A stretch of DNA of 14,736 nucleotides from Chloroflexi bacterium UBA4733 (GTDB lineage: Bacteria > Chloroflexota > UBA4733). This document shows, one piece after another, positions 7,296 to 14,643 of this stretch. A program made the position numbers and the translations under genes. Under the pieces are notes generated by a model. That model worked only from the letters and a program-made list of their open reading frames with translations. It had not been told where the DNA came from and ran no database searches. The DNA is taken from positions 1 to 14,736 of the forward strand of contig DHIZ01000393.1 of NCBI GenBank assembly GCA_002404055.1, in the 5' to 3' direction. How positions within the stretch are numbered: the stretch's first letter is position 1; every line of letters starts with the position of its first letter.

Positions 7296-7778
7296 CTAGG
7301 CAGCATGGCGGTCGCCCCACTGCTCTTCCCAGGCCAGTTCCCGATGGCGGACATACGTTTGCTTTCGACAAATGCGGCGGTAGCTCTTTCGGTGGCGGTA
7401 GACGGTCACTACCGTGTTTCCTTTGACGAGGACCACCGCGCCCTCCAGGTGCGCAATGTCGTCGCTCACCAGGTCGCCAGGGTCAATGTCGCAGCGGCGC
7501 AGGATGTGGAAGGTAGCGCCGGTGCGGTACACCTGCTCGCCATATGTCAAGACATAGACGAGCTGGTCGATGCGCAAGCTGCGCTGCGCCCGCCGCAGCG
7601 AGGCGTGGGCCGAACAGGCTGCGGCGACGGCCTCGGCGGCGGCGCCTGCCCAATCAGTCGGCAAGGTATCCACCGCCGACTGCCCAGCCAGTTCGCCGCG
7701 CTTGCGGCGCGGCGGCATGCGGTGCGGACAGGTCCCGCACTCATCCTCCTCCGTTGCCCACCAGTACGGCATCGCCAT
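7296..7778 (-). CDS. DUF4258-like small protein with CxxC N-terminus
   Basis: A 160-residue protein and the first gene of the HerA-NurA operon. Residues 14-17 are CGTC, in a short N-terminal segment rich in Cys, His and Arg that could bind zinc. The C-terminal half (about 66-140) starts with RIDQLVYVLTYGEQVYRTGATFHIL and contains LEGAVVLVKGNTVVTVYRHR (111-130). This resembles DUF4258-type domains, which have a RelE/barnase-like compact fold and often sit next to toxin or mobile genes. Assignment is from pattern memory only. ATG at 7778 has GAGGAG about ten bases upstream; the ATG at 7772 is an alternative. It is separated from the sigma-like gene by 94 bases, the largest gap in the operon. 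Function unknown; a nucleic-acid-binding or RNase-toxin-like role is possible. Confidence 0.65.
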   Translation of the reverse strand: MAMPYWWATEEDECGTCPHRMPPRRKRGELAGQSAVDTLPTDWAGAAAEAVAAACSAHASLRRAQRSLRIDQLVYVLTYGEQVYRTGATFHILRRCDIDPGDLVSDDIAHLEGAVVLVKGNTVVTVYRHRKSYRRICRKQTYVRHRELAWEEQWGDRHAA

Positions 7779-7985
7779 TGCAGGTCGCTCCTCTCACTCC
7801 GTAGCGCCGGATCTCGGCGCGCTTCATTGCCTTACTCTTTGTTCCCTCCGGCGTGCGATTGTGCGACGGTGTCCGGCTGGGGACCTCCCGTCCACCGACG
7901 CCGCTGCAGACCTCGTGCTACCATCCGGCACAGCATGGCCGGGCGCCACTCCGACGCCCGATGGACTGAAGAAAGGGAACACCAC
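7779..7985. promoter_or_regulatory. Divergent intergenic region between HerA-NurA operon and SDR operon
   Basis: This 207-base gap must carry the promoters for the minus-strand six-gene operon and the plus-strand dehydrogenase operon. Visible sites are GAGAGGAGCG just before ATG 7778 (minus) and GAAAGGGAACACC just before ATG 7986 (plus), both good ribosome binding sites. No convincing -35/-10 pair was found in either direction, so the promoters are inferred from gene layout only. They may use a non-housekeeping sigma factor, possibly the one encoded in the operon. Confidence 0.4.
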
Positions 7986-8762
7986 ATGGGACGCCTGAGC
8001 GGCAAATCGACGATTGTGACGGGATCGGCCGTTGGCATTGGGCGGGAGATCGCCATCCTGTTTGGTCGGGAAGGCGCCGACGTGATCGTCAACTACAGCA
8101 AGTCACAGGCGGAGGCGGAGGAGACGGCAGCACAGGTGCGGGCGACAGGGGCGCGGGTGCAGGTGGTGCAGGCGGATGTGGCCAGGCAGACTGAGGCCGA
8201 GCGCTTGATTCAGGCGGCGGTGGGGCACTTCGGCCGCCTGGACGTGCTGGTCAACAACGCCGCCATCACCCGCTTCGTGGACTTTGCCGACCTCGACGGG
8301 CTGACCGAGGAGGTGTGGGATGTGCTGTACGACGTCAACGTGAAAGGCACGTTCTGGTGCTGCCGGGCCGCCGCCAAGGTGATGCAAGGGCAGCAGCCGC
8401 AGGGCGGCAGCATCGTCAACATCGCCTCAATGTCCGGTCTGCGGGCCACGGGCAGTTCCATCGCCTACTGCTCGTCCAAGGCTGCCGTGATCCACATGAC
8501 ACGCTGCTTGGCCAGGGCGTTGGGTCCCGACAACATCCGGGTCAACGCTGTGGCGCCGGGTGGGGTCAGCGACACGCGCTGGCAGGCCAACCGCACGGGC
8601 CCGGCGCCGGCAGCCACCGGGTCCCCGGCCGCCGGCACGCCGATGGAGCGCATCGCCAATCCAGCGGATGTGGCCGATGTCGCCCTCTGGCTGGCAAGCG
8701 GCGCGCCGCTCACCACCGGCGACGTGATCAGCGTAGACGGCGGTCGCAGCCTCGGCGGGTAG
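7986..8762 (+). CDS. Short-chain dehydrogenase/reductase (SDR)
   Basis: A 258-residue classical SDR, full length for the family. It shows the cofactor loop TGSAVGIG at 12-19, the acidic AD at 63-64 that contacts adenine, NNAA at 90-93, the catalytic Ser148 (NIASMSG) and YCSSK at 161-165, giving the Ser-Tyr-Lys triad. The C-terminal SVDGG (249-253) is typical of FabG-like enzymes. No Arg follows the first glycine loop to signal a strong NADP preference, so the cofactor is undecided. ATG 7986 is preceded by AAAGGGA at a good distance. The gene is 43 bases upstream of a galactonate-dehydratase-like gene. Together they suggest oxidation of a sugar to its lactone or acid, then dehydration, as in non-phosphorylative sugar-acid pathways. 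The actual substrate cannot be read from the sequence. Confidence 0.93.
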   Translation: MGRLSGKSTIVTGSAVGIGREIAILFGREGADVIVNYSKSQAEAEETAAQVRATGARVQVVQADVARQTEAERLIQAAVGHFGRLDVLVNNAAITRFVDFADLDGLTEEVWDVLYDVNVKGTFWCCRAAAKVMQGQQPQGGSIVNIASMSGLRATGSSIAYCSSKAAVIHMTRCLARALGPDNIRVNAVAPGGVSDTRWQANRTGPAPAATGSPAAGTPMERIANPADVADVALWLASGAPLTTGDVISVDGGRSLGG

Positions 8763-8805
8763 GGCGCAGCCCAGCGGGTCCGACGGAAAGGAAGAAGGCA
8801 ACGCG

Positions 8806-9957
8806 GTGCAAGTGACGGACGTGAAAACCTGGCTGGTGCAACCGGAGCGGGGGAAGAACTGCCTGTTCCTCAAGGTGGAGACAGACGCCGGCATCCACGG
8901 TTGGGGCGAAGCGTATACCCTCAGCGGGCGGGAACGCGCCCTGGAGCGGCTGGTGCTCGATCTCGGCCAGTACCTGGTCGGGCGTGACCCCTTTACCATC
9001 AAGCACTTCTGCCAGGTGCTCTGGCGCGACGTCTCGATCAAGCGCGGCGGCTTTGATTTTTACTGCGCCTTGAGCGGCCTGGAATTAGCGCTTTGGGATA
9101 TTGTCGGCAAAGCGCTCCAGACGCCCGTATACAACCTGCTCGGCGGCCCTTGCCGCACACGTATCGGCGTCTATGGCCAACCCTCCGGCGAAGGCGACGG
9201 CTCACCGGAGGGCCTGGGTCGGCGGGCGGCCAACACGGTGGCGCGCGGCTATACTGCGCTGAAATTCGACCCCTTCCCAGGCCCCTGGCAGATGCTGATC
9301 GACCACGCCGCCGAAGAGCTCGCGGTGGCACGGGTGGAGGCGGTCCGCGCCGCGGTGGGACCGGAGCCGGAGCTCTTGATCGAGGTCCACCGCCGCCTGG
9401 CGCCCATGCACGCCGTGCGCGTCGCCAAGGCCATGACGCCCTTTCGGCCCTTCTGGTTCGAGGAGCCGACGCCGGCGGAAGACCTGGCGGCAACGGCGCA
9501 GGTGCGGCGCAAGATCGACCTGCCGGTGGTCGTCGGTGAGGCGCTCTACGGCAAGGCCGAGTTCCGCCGTGCTTTCGAGGCGGAAGCGATGGACATCATC
9601 AACCCGGATGTGTGCAACGTGGGCGGCCTGCTGGAACTGAAGGAGATCGCTGCCATGGCGGAAGCGTACACCGTCGCCGTGGCGCCGCACGGCAACAACA
9701 GCACAACAGTCGGTCTGGCTGCCAGCTTGCAGGCAGCGGCGGTGATGCCCAACTTCCTGATTATGGAATATCCGTTGGCATGGGAGCCGACCGGCAACGC
9801 CATTGCCAGGAATCCATTGCGGGTGGAAGGCGGCGCCATTGCCCTGCCCACGGCGCCCGGCCTCGGCATCGAGCTAGACGAGGCGGCGCTGGAACGCTAT
9901 CCGTTCCATGCCGCCATAACCCGCCGCTTGCTCACGCCGGATCAGGAGCGGCCCTGA
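8806..9957 (+). CDS. Galactonate-dehydratase-like enzyme, enolase superfamily (MR subgroup)
   Basis: A 383-residue mandelate racemase/muconate lactonizing type protein with an N-terminal capping domain (about 1-115) and a TIM barrel. Metal ligands are E193 (in EVH), E219 (in FEEP) and E245 (in VGEALYG). H195 and H295 (APHGNNST) are in the acid/base positions. The spacings 193-195, 219, 245 and 295 equal those of the E. coli D-galactonate dehydratase residues D183/H185/E209/E235/H285 shifted by ten. This strongly supports a sugar-acid dehydratase; the first metal ligand is Glu instead of Asp. KFDPF (153-157) is also typical. The start is GTG 8806 behind AAAGGAAGAAGG. The product would be a 2-keto-3-deoxy sugar acid. 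The 3' end overlaps the convergent glucosidase gene by 16 bases. Galactonate, gluconate or a related acid is possible. Confidence 0.88.
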   Translation: MQVTDVKTWLVQPERGKNCLFLKVETDAGIHGWGEAYTLSGRERALERLVLDLGQYLVGRDPFTIKHFCQVLWRDVSIKRGGFDFYCALSGLELALWDIVGKALQTPVYNLLGGPCRTRIGVYGQPSGEGDGSPEGLGRRAANTVARGYTALKFDPFPGPWQMLIDHAAEELAVARVEAVRAAVGPEPELLIEVHRRLAPMHAVRVAKAMTPFRPFWFEEPTPAEDLAATAQVRRKIDLPVVVGEALYGKAEFRRAFEAEAMDIINPDVCNVGGLLELKEIAAMAEAYTVAVAPHGNNSTTVGLAASLQAAAVMPNFLIMEYPLAWEPTGNAIARNPLRVEGGAIALPTAPGLGIELDEAALERYPFHAAITRRLLTPDQERP

Positions 9958-12470
9958 GCTACGGGGGGGCGGCCCATCTCACTGCGCGCGCGGCCGGTTT
10001 GCTCCAGGAGCTTGGCGACCAGGGCGGCCCAGCCGGTCTGATGACTGGCGCCGAGGCCGGCGCCGGTGTCGCCGTGAAAGTATTCGGAGAACAGCAGCAT
10101 ATCGCGCCAGTGCTGATCCGTTTGCCAGCGCTCGTTGGCGCCGAAGACCGGACGGCGGCCGTTGGCGTCGCGCAGGAAGAGTCCGCTGAGCCGGCCCGAC
10201 AGTTCCTCGGCGATCTGTTGGAGGGTGAGCTTTCGACCGGAGCCGGTCGGGCACTCGACAAGAAAATCATCGCCGTAGTAGTGGTGGAACTTCTGCAGGG
10301 CCTCGATCAGCAGGTAGTTGATCGGGAACCAGACGGGGCCGCGCCAGTTGGAGTTGCCGCCAAAGAGTTCGCTGGTCGACTCGGCCGGCTGGTAGTCAAC
10401 CGTGTAGGTGGCGCCGTCGACGTGCAAGGCGTAGGGGTGCTCGGCGTGAAAGCGGCTGAGGGAGCGGACGCCGCCAATGCTGAGGAACTCCTGTGGATCG
10501 AGCATGCGGCGGAGCAGGCACTTCATGCGGTGGCCGCGCACCAGGGCCACCAGGCGGCGCTCTCCCATGCCCGGTTCCTGCCAGCGCGAGACCAGACTTG
10601 CCAGATCAGGCCGGTGCGCCAGGAACCACTGGAGCCGCACGGCAAACTGCGGCAGCGCCGCCAGCAGGTCGGGCTCGATGGTCTCCACGGCCAGCAGGGG
10701 GATCAGGCCGATCAGCGAGCGCACCTTCAGGCGTTGGGCAGTACCGTTGGGCAGGTGCAGCACGTCGTAGAAGAATTCGTCGGCTTCATCCCAGAGCGAC
10801 ATCCCTTCACCGCCGACATCGTTGAGAGCGGCGGCGATATACAGGAAGTGCTCGAAGAACTTGGTGGCGACATCCTCGTAGACCGCGTTCTCCCGCGCCA
10901 GTTCCAGGGCGATCGTGAGCATGTTCAGGCAGTACATGCCCATCCGGGCGGTGCCGTCGGACTGATCGAGGTGACCGCCGGTGGGCAGGGTGGCGCTGCG
11001 GTCGAAGACGCCGATGTTGTCCAGCCCCAGGAAGCCGCCCTGGAAGACGTTGCGCCCTTCGGTGTCCTTGCGGTTGACCCACCAGGTGAAGTTGAGCAGC
11101 AGCTTGTGAAACATGCGCTCGAGAAAGGGCCGGTCGGTCCGTCCGTGGCTGCGTTGCTCGATCTTGTAGACACGCCAGACGGCCCAGGCGTGGACGGGCG
11201 GGTTGACGTCGCCGAAGGCCCACTCGTAGGCGGCGAACTGACCGTTGGGGTGCTGGTACCACTCGCGGCCCAGCAGCACCAGTTGGGCCTTGGCAAACTC
11301 CGAGTCGATCAGGGCCAGGGGGATGCAGTGGAAGGCGAGGTCCCAGGAGGCAAACCAGGGGTACTCCCAGGCATCGGGCATCGACAGAATGTCGTGGGTA
11401 TTCACGTGCCCCCAGTCGCGGTTGCGCCCCCGCCGACGGTGGGGGTGTGCGGGCAGACTGGGGTCACCCTGCAGCCACTCGTCGACGTCGTAATGGTAAA
11501 ACTGTTTGCTCCAGAGTAGCCCGGCGAAAGCCTGGCGTTGCACCAGGCGCTCATCGGCGCTGAGGCCGCCGGCGAGAGGGACGTAGAAGCGATCCGCCTC
11601 CGCCTGCCGCGAGCGAAAGACCGCCTCGGCGTCGGCAAACGGCGCGGAATGGCGGTGGGCCGACAGGCGCAGCACCACCGTTTCCGTCGCCCCCGGCGCC
11701 ATGGTCGACATGTAATGGGCAGCCACCTTTGTACCGGCGCCCGCCGGGTTGACGGCGGCACACAACCGGGGTGGGGGGCCGAAGCCCTCATCACGGCCCC
11801 AGGACCACGTGTTCCGACACCAGAGGGTGGGCAGGAGGTGCAGCGGCGCCGGGTCGGGTCCGCGATTGACGGCAGTGATGCGGATCAGGATGTCGTCCGG
11901 CGCCGCTTTGGCGTACGTAACCTGGATATCGAAATAGCGATCCTCGGCGAAGACGCCGGTGTCCAGCAGTTCGTACTCCGGCTCGCCGCGGCTGCGGCGG
12001 TTCTGGGCGACCAGTTCGGCGTAGGGGAATGCTCGCTGCGGATATTTATAGCCTGCCTGCATGAAGGAGTGGGTAGGCGTGCTGTCGAGGTAACCGTAGT
12101 ATTCCTTGACGTCCTCCCCGTGGTTGCCTTCGCCACCGGTGAGGCCAAACAGGCGTTCTTTGAGGACCGGGTCGTTGCCGTTCCAGAGCGTCAGGCCGAA
12201 GCAGAGCAGCCCCTGGTCGTCGCTGATGCCGAGCAGGCCGTCTTCATTCCAGCGGTAGGCGCGGGAGCGGGCGTGATCGTGCGGGAAGTCGTCCCAGGCG
12301 GCGCCGTCGGCGGAGTAGTCCTCGCGAACCGTGCCCCAGGCGCGATCGGCCAGATATGGCCCCCAACGCTGCCAGGGCACACCCTGGCAGCGTGCTTCAG
12401 CGAGGCGGAGACGCTCAGGATCAGAAGCGGCTGCCGGGGAGCCGTTGTGCGGCGTCTCGTCGTGCGCCAT
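9942..12470 (-). CDS. GH63/MGH1-like glucosidase
   Basis: An 842-residue (alpha/alpha)6-barrel glycosidase of the GH63-like 'glucosidase' group, related to mannosyl-oligosaccharide glucosidase and mannosylglycerate hydrolase. The opening [20 protein letters not shown] (31-50) is characteristic. HVNTHDIL (355-362) leads to [10 protein letters not shown] (372-381), with Asp377 as probable general acid. [17 protein letters not shown] (704-720) is a substrate-pocket stretch. The C-terminal [16 protein letters not shown] (792-807) holds Glu796 as probable base. No signal peptide is seen, so it probably acts in the cytoplasm. ATG 12470 is chosen because the family signature begins soon after; an open frame reaches 12815 but its extra 115 residues are antiparallel to the preceding gene. 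A weak ACGGGA precedes the start, ten bases after the upstream stop, suggesting coupling. Likely role: trimming of glucosylated or mannosylated small glycosides or storage glycan; linkage unknown. Confidence 0.88.
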   Translation of the reverse strand: MAHDETPHNGSPAAASDPERLRLAEARCQGVPWQRWGPYLADRAWGTVREDYSADGAAWDDFPHDHARSRAYRWNEDGLLGISDDQGLLCFGLTLWNGNDPVLKERLFGLTGGEGNHGEDVKEYYGYLDSTPTHSFMQAGYKYPQRAFPYAELVAQNRRSRGEPEYELLDTGVFAEDRYFDIQVTYAKAAPDDILIRITAVNRGPDPAPLHLLPTLWCRNTWSWGRDEGFGPPPRLCAAVNPAGAGTKVAAHYMSTMAPGATETVVLRLSAHRHSAPFADAEAVFRSRQAEADRFYVPLAGGLSADERLVQRQAFAGLLWSKQFYHYDVDEWLQGDPSLPAHPHRRRGRNRDWGHVNTHDILSMPDAWEYPWFASWDLAFHCIPLALIDSEFAKAQLVLLGREWYQHPNGQFAAYEWAFGDVNPPVHAWAVWRVYKIEQRSHGRTDRPFLERMFHKLLLNFTWWVNRKDTEGRNVFQGGFLGLDNIGVFDRSATLPTGGHLDQSDGTARMGMYCLNMLTIALELARENAVYEDVATKFFEHFLYIAAALNDVGGEGMSLWDEADEFFYDVLHLPNGTAQRLKVRSLIGLIPLLAVETIEPDLLAALPQFAVRLQWFLAHRPDLASLVSRWQEPGMGERRLVALVRGHRMKCLLRRMLDPQEFLSIGGVRSLSRFHAEHPYALHVDGATYTVDYQPAESTSELFGGNSNWRGPVWFPINYLLIEALQKFHHYYGDDFLVECPTGSGRKLTLQQIAEELSGRLSGLFLRDANGRRPVFGANERWQTDQHWRDMLLFSEYFHGDTGAGLGASHQTGWAALVAKLLEQTGRARSEMGRPPVAQGRS
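12366..12393. repeat. Perfect 12-bp stem hairpin inside the glucosidase gene
   Basis: ACGCTGCCAGGG (12366-12377) and CCCTGGCAGCGT (12382-12393) are perfect reverse complements around a CACA loop. The hairpin lies about 80 bases inside the minus-strand glucosidase message, over residues 26-35. There is no T-run. Part of the sequence is fixed by the conserved VPWQRWG motif, so the symmetry may be coincidence helped by codon choice, or an early attenuating structure. Confidence 0.75.
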
Positions 12471-12480
12471 CGGGGTCCCG

Positions 12481-12873
12481 TCAGCCCTGGAACGTGTCGG
12501 GATAGGAGCGCCAGGACTCCAGGATGTCGCCATGCAAGGTCTTCGTGTCCGGCTGCCATTGCAGGATGACTTTTTGCATCGCCTGGACGGTGAAGCCATC
12601 CCAGACAAAACGGCCACTGATGGGATAGCCCAGCACTGCTGGACCGCCGAGTTGCTGGTACGCCATCCAAAACGGCAGGCCATCGTCGTTGGTGATGGCG
12701 AAGCCGCTATCGCCCTGACCACCCTGGCCGTTGGCCTGCTGATAGAAGTGGCCGCTGCCATCGGGCAAGGCGTAGTCCGGTGTCCCCGCTGCGCCGACGG
12801 TTGGGGTGAAGGCAACTAGAACAAGCAACGCCAGTAGGAAGCGCCAGATCGGGCGGCGCAAGACTGTCGCCAT
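12481..12873 (-). CDS. Small secreted protein with LGFP-like repeat domain
   Basis: A 130-residue protein with a Sec signal peptide: a basic start (LRRPIWR), a hydrophobic core ([10 protein letters not shown]) and a likely cleavage near AGA-like residues 26-29 (VGAA). The mature part contains [12 protein letters not shown] (41-52), [19 protein letters not shown] (68-86) and [16 protein letters not shown] (91-106). The 'FW...LGG...LGYPIS...DG...Q...QW' pattern matches a surface-associated repeat I recall in many larger Chloroflexota exoproteins and is similar to LGFP repeats. The protein stops at a single domain, shorter than those relatives, so it may be a minimal form or a truncated tail. 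GGGGAG lies five bases before ATG 12873. It is followed at ten bases by the glucosidase gene, so both are likely on one transcript. Possible role: cell-envelope or carbohydrate binding. Function not established. Confidence 0.75.
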   Translation of the reverse strand: MATVLRRPIWRFLLALLVLVAFTPTVGAAGTPDYALPDGSGHFYQQANGQGGQGDSGFAITNDDGLPFWMAYQQLGGPAVLGYPISGRFVWDGFTVQAMQKVILQWQPDTKTLHGDILESWRSYPDTFQG

Positions 12874-13036
12874 TGCTTCTCCCCGTTCCCATAATGGATG
12901 AGGGCCACGTCACGGCCTGCTCCAAGCATACGACGCACGATGTCGCCGCTGATCACGCGGCGCAAGCGGTGTCCCAGCAACGGAGCAACGGGCCTCGCTT
13001 CCGGCATGCCGCGTAGTTGGGGTCCTGTGGGGCGCT

Positions 13037-13543
13037 TTGCCGGCCCAGAAGGCATCCGATCTGCTAGGATTGTGGCAGTATGCGCACTGGGGCTGGACGG
13101 GGTACGAGCGGTCGTTGGCGGATCTCGAGCAAGAGCCGAATCCGCATCTGCCGCCACGGACGGCGACCCGGCCGAACGCGCGCCACACAGCGACGCAAGT
13201 GACGCAACGAAGCAGAGCGAAGGAATACAACACTGTCATTGAGCCGGGCGTCGCCATCGCCGGCGACGTCGCGGCGATCAATCAGGGGCGGGCGATTCGC
13301 ATCGGAGATCAGTTCGTCGTCAACGGGCGACGCTATCAACAGGAGCCGTCGGGCACGCTCTTCCCGGTGGACGGCAGCGGCTTTCATCCGTTGAATCGCG
13401 GGGCCTATCGGGCGCTGGGGACGTATAATGCTCTTGGGGATGGAGCGACGACGGAAGCGATCCTCGATCGGGCCGGCATTGGTCCGGAGGAACGGGCGCT
13501 AGCCCATCGCGTATGGCAGTTGGTTCAGCGAGGGAGATCGTGA
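13037..13543 (+). CDS. Hypothetical protein, polymorphic-toxin-like C-terminal domain
   Basis: The convincing part is residues 62-168, with EYNTVIEPGVAIAGDVAAIN (63-82), RIGDQFVVNGRRYQQEPSGT (87-106), GSGFHPLNRGAYRALGTYN and a helical ILDRAGIGPEERALAHRVWQLVQ end. I recall this type of domain from the C-termini of large secreted or phage-associated proteins, and it is followed by a coupled small gene as toxin domains are. I could not name a catalytic centre; the single His in GFHPL is the best candidate. The start is uncertain: TTG 13037 has no clear ribosome binding site, and GTG 13199 (residue 55) would remove a low-complexity, poorly protein-like N-terminus. No signal peptide or delivery domain is present, so it may be an orphan toxin tail. 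The stop TGA overlaps the next ATG by one base. Confidence 0.55.
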   Translation: MPAQKASDLLGLWQYAHWGWTGYERSLADLEQEPNPHLPPRTATRPNARHTATQVTQRSRAKEYNTVIEPGVAIAGDVAAINQGRAIRIGDQFVVNGRRYQQEPSGTLFPVDGSGFHPLNRGAYRALGTYNALGDGATTEAILDRAGIGPEERALAHRVWQLVQRGRS

Positions 13544-14019
13544 TGCTCTGGCAGGATCTGCTGGTGGCACGCCGAGTGGAGTTCGCCACTATTGTCAAGG
13601 CGGTCGCGATCGCCTTCGACGTCCCGACTGACGGCGTGGCGGTGGTGAACGAGCTGGAAGAGACACTGGACCAGGTAACGCCGTTGACGCGCCTGTTGGT
13701 GCAGCGAACGATGACCAGGGGTGACTTCCCGATGCTGTTGTCCATCCACGTCTTGGATCGTCTCATCGAACAGCGTTTGGCCGATCGGGCCGTTGGCTTT
13801 GTCCATCTGCAACGACTCTCCAGGGCGCTCGGGGCCGACCTCCTGTTCTCCGACGAAACGACGCCCGGTGATGAGGAGGAGCTATTGGTGCGATCCCAGG
13901 GGACCGTGGAGCGGGTCCTACTGAACGCCGGCGACCTGGAGCGGGACGAATATCGCATCGCCCAGCGAGAAGCGCACGCCGGCTCCCACGGAGAGACCAG
14001 GGTGTCGATACCAGCATAG
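13543..14019 (+). CDS. Hypothetical protein coupled to the preceding gene, possible immunity protein
   Basis: A 158-residue, mostly helical, mildly acidic soluble protein. It begins MLWQDLLVARRVEFATIVK, has a hydrophobic middle (TRLLVQRTMTRGDFPMLLSI) and an acidic stretch (DETTPGDEEELL) near the C-terminus. No family is recognised and no membrane segment or signal peptide is visible. ATG 13543 is chosen because it overlaps the upstream TGA as TGATG, and GAGGGAG ends six to seven bases before it. An ATG at 13513 has neither advantage. Coupled translation and the small acidic nature fit an immunity or antitoxin partner, but this is inference from layout. A rho-independent terminator 18 bases after the stop ends the unit. 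Confidence 0.7.
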   Translation: MLWQDLLVARRVEFATIVKAVAIAFDVPTDGVAVVNELEETLDQVTPLTRLLVQRTMTRGDFPMLLSIHVLDRLIEQRLADRAVGFVHLQRLSRALGADLLFSDETTPGDEEELLVRSQGTVERVLLNAGDLERDEYRIAQREAHAGSHGETRVSIPA

Positions 14020-14037
14020 GCGAGCACTTCGAGGAAT

Positions 14038-14075
14038 AACCGCCGCCGTAGGGATGACCCACGGCGGCGGTTTTT
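14038..14075 (+). terminator. Rho-independent terminator
   Basis: AACCGCCGCCGT (14038-14049) pairs perfectly with ACGGCGGCGGTT (14061-14072). Inside, GGG/CCC (14051-14053 with 14058-14060) extends the stem across a bulged A to an ATGA loop. The stem runs directly into a run of five T (14071-14075). It lies 18 bases after the stop at 14019 and ends the two-gene unit. Confidence 0.92.
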
Positions 14076-14485
14076 GTTGCCAGCCAAAGAATGCGGCTTG
14101 CCGCGCTTCGGAGAGGAGGAGGGGCGAACAGCGGCAGGACCAGCCACGAGCCAGGCGCCCAACGCGAGCGGCCTACGAGCGGCAGTTGCAGGACGAGGCA
14201 GCGGAGACGCGGCGCAAGCTGCGCAACCTGGAGACGGTCAGCAAGGCAGCCGCGCCGCCCCCCGAAGGGGGACCATCCAAGCTCCGCGAGACGGAGTGGG
14301 CGAACAAGCGGCTGGCAGAGTTGGAGCAGCAGACAACGAGCGGTAGGATGCTGAACATCCCGGCGACAGGCGGCAGCGGGTCGGGCACGTTCACGCAAGC
14401 GCAGGTCGCCGACCGGGCGTTCTGGACGGCAAACAAGGACGCAATCTTGCAGGCGATGTGCGAGGGGCGCATCATGATGGATTAA
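14054..14485 (+). CDS. Small coiled-coil hypothetical protein, start uncertain
   Basis: The frame from about 14170 to 14485 looks coding. A charged helical stretch (RAAYERQLQDEAAETRRKLR, then WANKRLAELEQQ) suggests a coiled coil. A GTGGSGSGT-like glycine/serine linker follows (TGGSGSGTFTQ), and the end FWTANKDAILQAMCEGRI resembles the C-termini of small phage scaffolding-like proteins, a weak resemblance from memory. The first ATG (14054) lies inside the loop of the terminator, and residues 1-35 are not protein-like, so the true start is probably elsewhere. GAGAGGAGGAGGGG at about 14111-14124 is a strong ribosome-binding-site-like run, but no in-frame ATG, GTG or TTG follows at the right distance; TTG 14186 is too far. 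A damaged or frameshifted N-terminus is possible. Function unknown. Confidence 0.45.
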   Translation: MTHGGGFCCQPKNAACRASERRRGEQRQDQPRARRPTRAAYERQLQDEAAETRRKLRNLETVSKAAAPPPEGGPSKLRETEWANKRLAELEQQTTSGRMLNIPATGGSGSGTFTQAQVADRAFWTANKDAILQAMCEGRIMMD

Positions 14486-14643
14486 GCGCCAGCGGGCCCG
14501 CCGAGAAGACAAACAAGCGTGACAGACATTGATCGAACCGTTGCGGACACCAAAGGCCTTGTCTCCCAGGCGTGGGCGAAAAGTGCGTTCGCCGTCCTGC
14601 GAGCGAATCGAAGCGGGTGGCGCAGAACAGTGACTACGCTCCT

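Noticed and set aside
7741..7827. A 28-codon minus-strand leader ORF (MKRAEIRRYGVRG...) overlapping the first operon gene
   Set aside because: An AAGG precedes it, but its length and composition are what chance would give, and no attenuator-like hairpin follows. Not enough to call a leader peptide.
9612..11519. A 635-residue plus-strand open frame overlapping the dehydratase and glucosidase genes
   Set aside because: It runs through the dehydratase in another frame and antisense to the glucosidase, both of which have complete catalytic motifs. No domain is visible in the frame.
12471..12815. N-terminal extension of the glucosidase by 115 residues
   Set aside because: The extension lies in the same strand but a different frame from the small secreted protein, which has a signal peptide and good ribosome binding site. 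The family signature begins only after ATG 12470.
12816..13157. A 113-residue minus-strand open frame upstream of the secreted protein
   Set aside because: It overlaps the secreted protein in another frame and the toxin-like gene on the other strand. No ribosome binding site or domain was seen.
14486..14643. Possible CRISPR leader to the left of the first repeat
   Set aside because: The stretch is GC-rich with no AT-rich promoter-like tract. The repeat ends in GAAAC on the minus strand, which places the leader on the other side.
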